Origin: Latrodectus hesperus
Taxonomy: Eukaryota; Arthropoda; Arachnida; Araneae; Theridiidae
Direction: 5' to 3'
Assembly: GCA_037975125.1 (NCBI GenBank)
Contig: CM075852.1
Span: forward strand, 9,284,283 to 9,348,282
DNA: 64,000 bases
The notes beneath the pieces are model-generated. The model made no database searches. It worked only from the letters and a program-made list of their open reading frames with translations, and was not told the origin of the DNA. Of the stretch, positions 58,836-64,000 are shown piece by piece (position 1 is the first letter of the stretch; every line of letters starts with the position of its first letter). A program made the translations under genes and the position numbers.

Positions 58836-59234
58836 GTAAAACGTCATTTATTTACATGTGTCTTACTTTTCAATGAAATGATGATATATATTATTTACAT
58901 ACATCGCTTATTTTCAACATTTTACCTCAATTGAAATTTACCACAAAAAATAAATTCATATTTTGATTCCTTGTGAAAAAGAATACATTTTTATCAACTT
59001 TATAAGAATAAATGGCAAAACATACATTTCTTATCCACTTTTCGACTTCACCATTATAAATAATGAATCAATTACTCAAAATATTCTATTTGAACCAAAA
59101 TATTCTATTAGAATCTTATCTAAAAATAATTCTTTTTATTCCAAAAGAATATTTTGAGTATTTTTTTCTATTGAAGTAATTCTTGTATAGAGTGTGTTCT
59201 AAAAAAATATGTGATATTTATAAAATTATCCTAA
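58836..59234. other. Start of the last visible intron
   Basis: Plain AT-rich sequence. The frame 58963-59157 has no recognisable feature. Confidence 0.5.
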
Positions 59235-59476
59235 AAAGCCCCTATTACATTAGAGTGGCCGATATTGAGCAAAACCATGTTAATATTTAATCTGAAAATC
59301 TGAATGACTAAAATAAAGTTAAAACATTATATTGACCAGACTTCTGGAATTTCCATTAAATGGTATTCATATTAAATACTTTAAAGCTGAAATTTGAGCT
59401 GTGACATCACATAATATTAAGTCTACGGGAGTTTCTCAAACTGAAATATCGGCAACTCAAATGTAATAGGGGCTTT
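59235..59476. mobile_element. Short MITE-like element with 32-bp inverted repeats
   Basis: The 242-bp element has terminal repeats starting AAAGCCCCTATTACATT that continue GAG(T/-)(G/T)GCCGATATT. They agree at about 30 of 32 positions. No coding content is present. The target duplication is unclear (TAA or TA). Confidence 0.75.
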
Positions 59477-59763
59477 AATGTACAGAATATTACAAAAATA
59501 TTTGCTTTCATTTTGACAATTGCACTTTTTTGTAACCAAAATGTATCGACATACATAAAGTTAATAAAGTTTTATTTATATTATGCATATTAAAGAACAT
59601 TCAAATTATTACCTCGTTTCAAAATTGTGATAAAAATTACAAAAAAAATTTTATGTTGTCGTAAGCAAGGCAATTTTCTTAAGATTCCAAAGAGATTGTT
59701 TACAGATATCGCAATTATTAATATAGAATTCTATTAATTAATGAAATTTTTGACACAAATTTA
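59477..59763. other. Intron stretch between two TIR elements
   Basis: AT-rich DNA with nothing recognisable. Confidence 0.5.
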
Positions 59764-60814
59764 CTGTATGGTCACCCTTGGCGCGTTTTTTTTTTTTTTT
59801 TTTTTTTTTTTTGAAGCCAAATTTGGCGAACAGAACCTTATTTTATCTCATGTGATTCTCGCGAGTTGCTCGTCATACAGATGAAGACCAATAAGAATTA
59901 AGGTGAAAGTTCAATTTTAACAACTCTAGTGTTTACGTCATCGCGATGAAATTTAAAATATTTTGTTCCATTTCAGCATTTTACTAAAAATTTTTGCGAG
60001 TTAACTTCGTAAGATTTTTTAGTGTGTTTTACAATTTGCTTGATAGTTTGGATAATTAAATTCCAGGTTGTATTGCTCTTTTTCATTAATTTAAAAATTT
60101 AAATTGAATTTAAAGTTACTGTTTAAAATTGTGTCGATACATTCTTTCTTTAGCTTATGTATATGGCATTCTTATAATTTATATTATTACTATAAAATAC
60201 TATATAATTTGTATATACATTTATAAAATTATTGTTTCTGTATTTAATTTCTTAAAGATATTCTATTTAACAGTTTAATTTGTACTTAATAATTTATATT
60301 TATTCTTTTCCGAATGTTGCTTTATTTTTTATTGTTATTCGTGTTCGGATTCTTCTGGAATTTTCGTTAGAATTCGTATTCTGATTTTCTTAAAATTGAT
60401 ATTTACTTTTTCGAAGTTCCCATATTTTCCTTATTCGCATTCGTTTCCGAAGTAATTTTTTTCAGCTCCCTCATTCTCTTCGAAATATTTTTGTGAATCA
60501 AAATATTTTATCGAAATCAAAATATTTATTCGAAATATTTTTGTGTTTTGTTTTAATCAAAAAATTTTATGGATAATTTAACATATCAACTTTATTATTT
60601 TACCATTGATGTTTGAAATCTATAAATTTGCGTTTTTTGTTAATTTTGTAAAATTACTTGAGTATATTGATAGATACCAATAATGTATGAAATATTTGTC
60701 ACTATTTCAGCCATTTTTCCTCCCGCCGTTTTTCCCGATCGGAAATTCGTCATAAGTGTAACATCATACGGCATTGGCGACTTTTTGAAAATTTCGCCAA
60801 GGGTGACCATACAG
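59764..60814. mobile_element. TIR element of 1051 bp without transposase
   Basis: The ends read CTGTATGGTCACCCTTGGCG on the left and the exact reverse complement on the right, flanked by TA (59762-59763 and 60815-60816). The match continues a few bases outward because the flanks are TTTA and TAAA. A run of about 28 T lies just inside the left end. The interior is AT-rich with repeated CGAAATATTTTTGTG motifs near 60480-60545. I see no transposase. The frame 60640-60828 (minus) crosses the right end and is not a gene. Confidence 0.85.
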
Positions 60815-60816
60815 TA

Positions 60817-61560
60817 AATTTTAACCACATTTTTTTAAAATTCAAATTGTCCTTGCTGATTTAAACTAACAATAAAGTGGATGTTTTGTCTTTTACTTTT
60901 TCTGCTGTTTTATTGTTCAGGTATTAATGACTTAGTCAATGGAAAACGGCTTCTCAAACCGATGCTTTGGTCATTATATAAAAAATCGTTTTTATTTACA
61001 AAATGAACTCGACATTATTCTCAGACATTCCATGATGGACTTTGCGTTGTTTGCTGCTGTCTAAAAAATGTGATTTGAAGACAGGTTGCAAATTCGTCAA
61101 CAAGTCGCAGTCTCAATACGATGTGACATAGGCGAAATGCTATCTGACGTCATGAATATTTTAAACCAATGAGAACCGTAATAAAGTAGCGTACTCAGGA
61201 ACTCAATTGTAACGAAAGAAACAACCACTTCATAGTTATAAAATACTCCATTTTGAAAACTTATCTTTCAAGTCAATAGTTTAGAATTTTTAGAGGGTAA
61301 CAGAACTACTTTCTCTTTTAAATTAATGGATGTTTAAAACGCTTAAATGTTTAAATGATGACGCTGATAACGTCTGCCTTAAACTGTTTTACCTTTTTCA
61401 CATTGATCTCTAATGCACCTCTCTGAAGGATTATTTCGACTCCTGTTTATTACATTTTTCCATGATATTTTCATATTTTCAGTATCCATTTTAAGAAAAA
61501 AGTTTCCCGTTTTTTAAAATTAATCGAAGTTTTCAGATACTGTGAATTATTTGCATATAC
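60817..61560. other. Intron stretch with a slightly balanced block
   Basis: About 60990-61220 is less AT-rich, with a TGACGTCA site near 61145. No gene is seen. Confidence 0.35.
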
Positions 61561-62470
61561 AAAAAAATTCACTAGTTATAGAAGCAGATAAATAGTCTTT
61601 ATTTTTGGAACTCACTTTAAATGATCATAAATTTATACATGAGTACATACAAGTATTAAAGAAACCGTATTCTATTTAGGGCTAACTTATAATCACGGAC
61701 TTTATTTTAACAGCAGTAAAAATTGGAATCTTTTTATAGAATGTCATACTCTAAAAAGTTAATTGAACTTTATAATTATTTTGACTTTCTTACACTTGCA
61801 GTATAAAACAAAAAATTCATCAGCATTGAAAACAGATAAGTAGCAAGTTTTGGTTTTTCAAAATAACTGTATATAATCAAGTTATTTATCAATTAATAAG
61901 CAGGAACTACATATATAAAGAAATAAAATGTTTTTCAATGCCAACTTAGAATATTGATTTAAAAATAGCGAAATTTCGGGCTAGAATTTACAATTAAACG
62001 AAATTTGCGATTTTAATAAAGCTGCAAATCAAAATGTTAATAGTTAATCTTCAAGTAAAAAAATTATTGGTCTTAATAAGTTTAAATAAGTACTAAATTA
62101 TGATTTATAAATAATTCCATGCTAAATCTAGATTTTATATAAATCATCTCAATTAAGATATCGCTTTACAAATATAAATTATAGTAACAAAATAATTACT
62201 GCATTCATTTTCAATTTCTGGCTAGAATTATGAAAAAACGTCAAATTTATGAATTTAATATAGCTGCAAATCAAAATATTGAAAATGTTAATAATTAATC
62301 TCCAAATAAAAAGCATTTATGGTCTTAATAAGTTTAAATAAATATTAAATTATGATTTAGATTTAATTCTTCACTAAATCTAGATTTTGTATCAAAGATC
62401 TCATTAATAATTACGATCTCACTTTAAAAATATGGTAATAACAAAATAATTAATTATTGTATTCACATGT
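61561..62470 (+). repeat. Ancient tandem duplication, unit about 240 bp
   Basis: The clearest pair starts near 61978 and 62217. Both contain GGCTAGAATT, then AGCTGCAAATCAAAAT, then GGTCTTAATAAGTTTAAATAA and CTAAATCTAGATTTT in the same order. A further pair with similar spacing may start at about 61565 and 61808 (AAAAAATTCA...GCAGATAA or ACAGATAA). Divergence is high, so the boundaries are approximate. Confidence 0.6.
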
Positions 62471-63464
62471 ATACACTTCAAAATCTAAATAAAATTTGAC
62501 AATTCAAGGTAGTTAGTTAAAATTATGTCTTTTTTACCTTTTTGCTTTGATCCATTACTATGAAAAATATAGTTATTTTTATCAAAACTGCTCTGTTTAA
62601 GAAATATTCTTTGACCTCATAAACACAAAGGGGAAAAGCATCACATTGTAAAAAATTATTCGTTTTATTCAAATTTTGTGCACAAGTTTCTTTATGATGA
62701 TCTGCTGTAAGCAAACTGTTGTAACAAGCATGTGTAAAAAATAACATCTTAGATTTTAGGTGATTGGATAAAAACGCTACAAGTTATTCATTTTTTTTAA
62801 TTACAAATTCAGTTACATCGGTGAGTTTTTATTTTGATCAAAAGAAGGCTTTCCCACGCACATGCAGCAGTACTTGTACAAGAATTTATAATACCCTTAA
62901 ATGCAATTTTTTGACTTTAATTTCAACTTATGATCAAAAATGGAAAATATAAAATATTTTTCTTAAAATCTTTTTCTTATGATTTTCATTTTCTTAAACT
63001 AACATTTAAAGCAAACTTAAAATCTACTATATGGAGCAAAAGGGAAAAAATATAATTAACAATGGAAAATATAACAAATGCTCAAAAATTATAACTACCT
63101 TTTTCTTTTACAAATACTATGTGATTAATCAAATTAAAATACGAAACAGTGATAAATAATGGAAAATAACTAAAATAGTTTAAAAATTTATCAAAAATAA
63201 ACATGCTCATATAAATTTTAAAATAGGATAGTTAAACAGAAGTTTAAATTTTTATAAATTTAAGCTTCAATGAAGGAAATTAAATTATTTCCCCAAATGA
63301 GAATTTATTCATATAATTCATGCAAGTTATAAGTATTAGTGTGATTATTATTTTCTATTCAATAATAATTTTTTCTAATATAGCCAATTCTCAAGATTCG
63401 TTTTTATGTTGAAACTTTTAACAGTTTAATTTACCATCTATTAATAATTATTAATTTTGAGAAT
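62471..63464. other. AT-rich stretch
   Basis: No gene is seen. The short frames at 62523-62747 (minus) and 62764-62952 (plus) have no recognisable domain. Confidence 0.5.
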
Positions 63465-64000
63465 TCTTCTTCTTCATTGGCCTGACAGCCCAGGGTGGGC
63501 CTTTGCTTTCCTCAGAAGTGCCCCCTATTTTTGGATAAGGTCATCCAGTTTGTCACTTTTAGTGTTTTTAGGTCGTTTTCAAGGCAGTCACGCCATCGGA
63601 GTTTCGGTCGTCCTCTTCTGGTGCCCATGGGGCGAGCCAAGAAAATATTTTTCGTCACCCGACTGTCGTTCATCCGGCTCAAATGTCCTGCCCATTTTAA
63701 TCTCTGTATTGCGATAAATTTAACAATATCAGGTTCTTTATATAGTTTATAGAGCTCAAAATTAGTTCTTCTTCGCCATGTATTCTCACATTTTATTCCA
63801 TCAACGATGCTTCTTAAAGTTTTTCTTTCGAAAATGGAGATGGTTTCTTTGTCCTTCTCAGTCAATGTCCACGTTTCAGATGAGTAAGTGAGAATAAGCC
63901 GAATCAAGCATTTGTATATCAAAATTTTTGTTTTTCGACTGACGAAACTAGATTTTAGGTACTTTTTTAAGCCGAAAAAGCATCGGTTAGCAGCTGTAAC
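63465..64000 (-). pseudogene. LINE reverse transcriptase, C-terminal part (runs off the window)
   Basis: On the minus strand the frame is open from the window edge (64000) to about 63528. It encodes a typical non-LTR retrotransposon C-terminal region: ANRCFFGLKK, LIRLILTYSSETWTLT, FERKTLRSI, then LYKEPDIVKFI, QRLKWAGHLSRM and GRPKLRWRDCLENDLKTL. A one-base shift near 63527 separates this from the last residues (LLRKAKAHPGLSGQ and a TGA near 63475). A GAAGAAGAA-type 3' tail follows at about 63465-63474. In databases such proteins are often called endonuclease-reverse transcriptase or craniofacial development protein 2-like. The polymerase active site would lie outside the window. The plus-strand frames 63457-63752 are shadows. 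Confidence 0.88.

Overview
This is animal nuclear DNA, very AT-rich, with no bacterial-type gene arrangement: introns of 3 to 25 kb, GT-AG splice sites, tRNA-derived SINEs, (TA)n microsatellites and many Tc1/mariner transposons. The SINE heads and the SETMAR-like mariner copies resemble those I associate with spider genomes, so an arachnid is my best guess. That is recall and not proof.

The only host gene I can support lies on the + strand. It shows as four exons: a 21-nt microexon (26885-26905), two exons that together code one CUB domain (29905-30041 and 54821-55052), and an exon that codes one LDL-receptor class A domain (58713-58835). Splice phases 1-0-1 join all four without a stop. The CUB cysteines, the CUB-LDLa order and the atypical LDLa calcium-site residues fit a NETO-like (neuropilin and tolloid-like) membrane protein. 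MIG-13/Culd/LRP12-type CUB-LDLa proteins are the alternatives. The signal peptide, any earlier CUB domain and the membrane segment lie outside the window or were not found.

Most of the rest is intron or upstream DNA filled with mobile elements. There are two recognisable mariner copies (5756-7018, minus; 31103-32368, plus). An ancient mariner (13618-16396) carries a Tc1 element (13636-15152) inside its terminal repeat. A transposon with an intact 361-aa DD41D transposase sits at 39255-40560. Non-autonomous TIR elements lie at 10255-10929, 58070-58632, 59235-59476 and 59764-60814. There are two decayed Tc1 relics (about 27390-28280 and 55795-56540), nine tRNA-derived SINEs, and a LINE reverse-transcriptase tail running off the right edge.

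Tandem DNA is also prominent. Nine 259-bp units at 46473-48803 alternate as 518-bp dimers. Three 214-bp units lie at 24881-25522. There are seven (TA)n tracts, one of about 560 bp. Several islands of more balanced base composition stand out from the AT-rich background and could be regulatory, but this is only a compositional impression. I saw no CRISPR array, rRNA, functional tRNA or clearly new multi-gene system.
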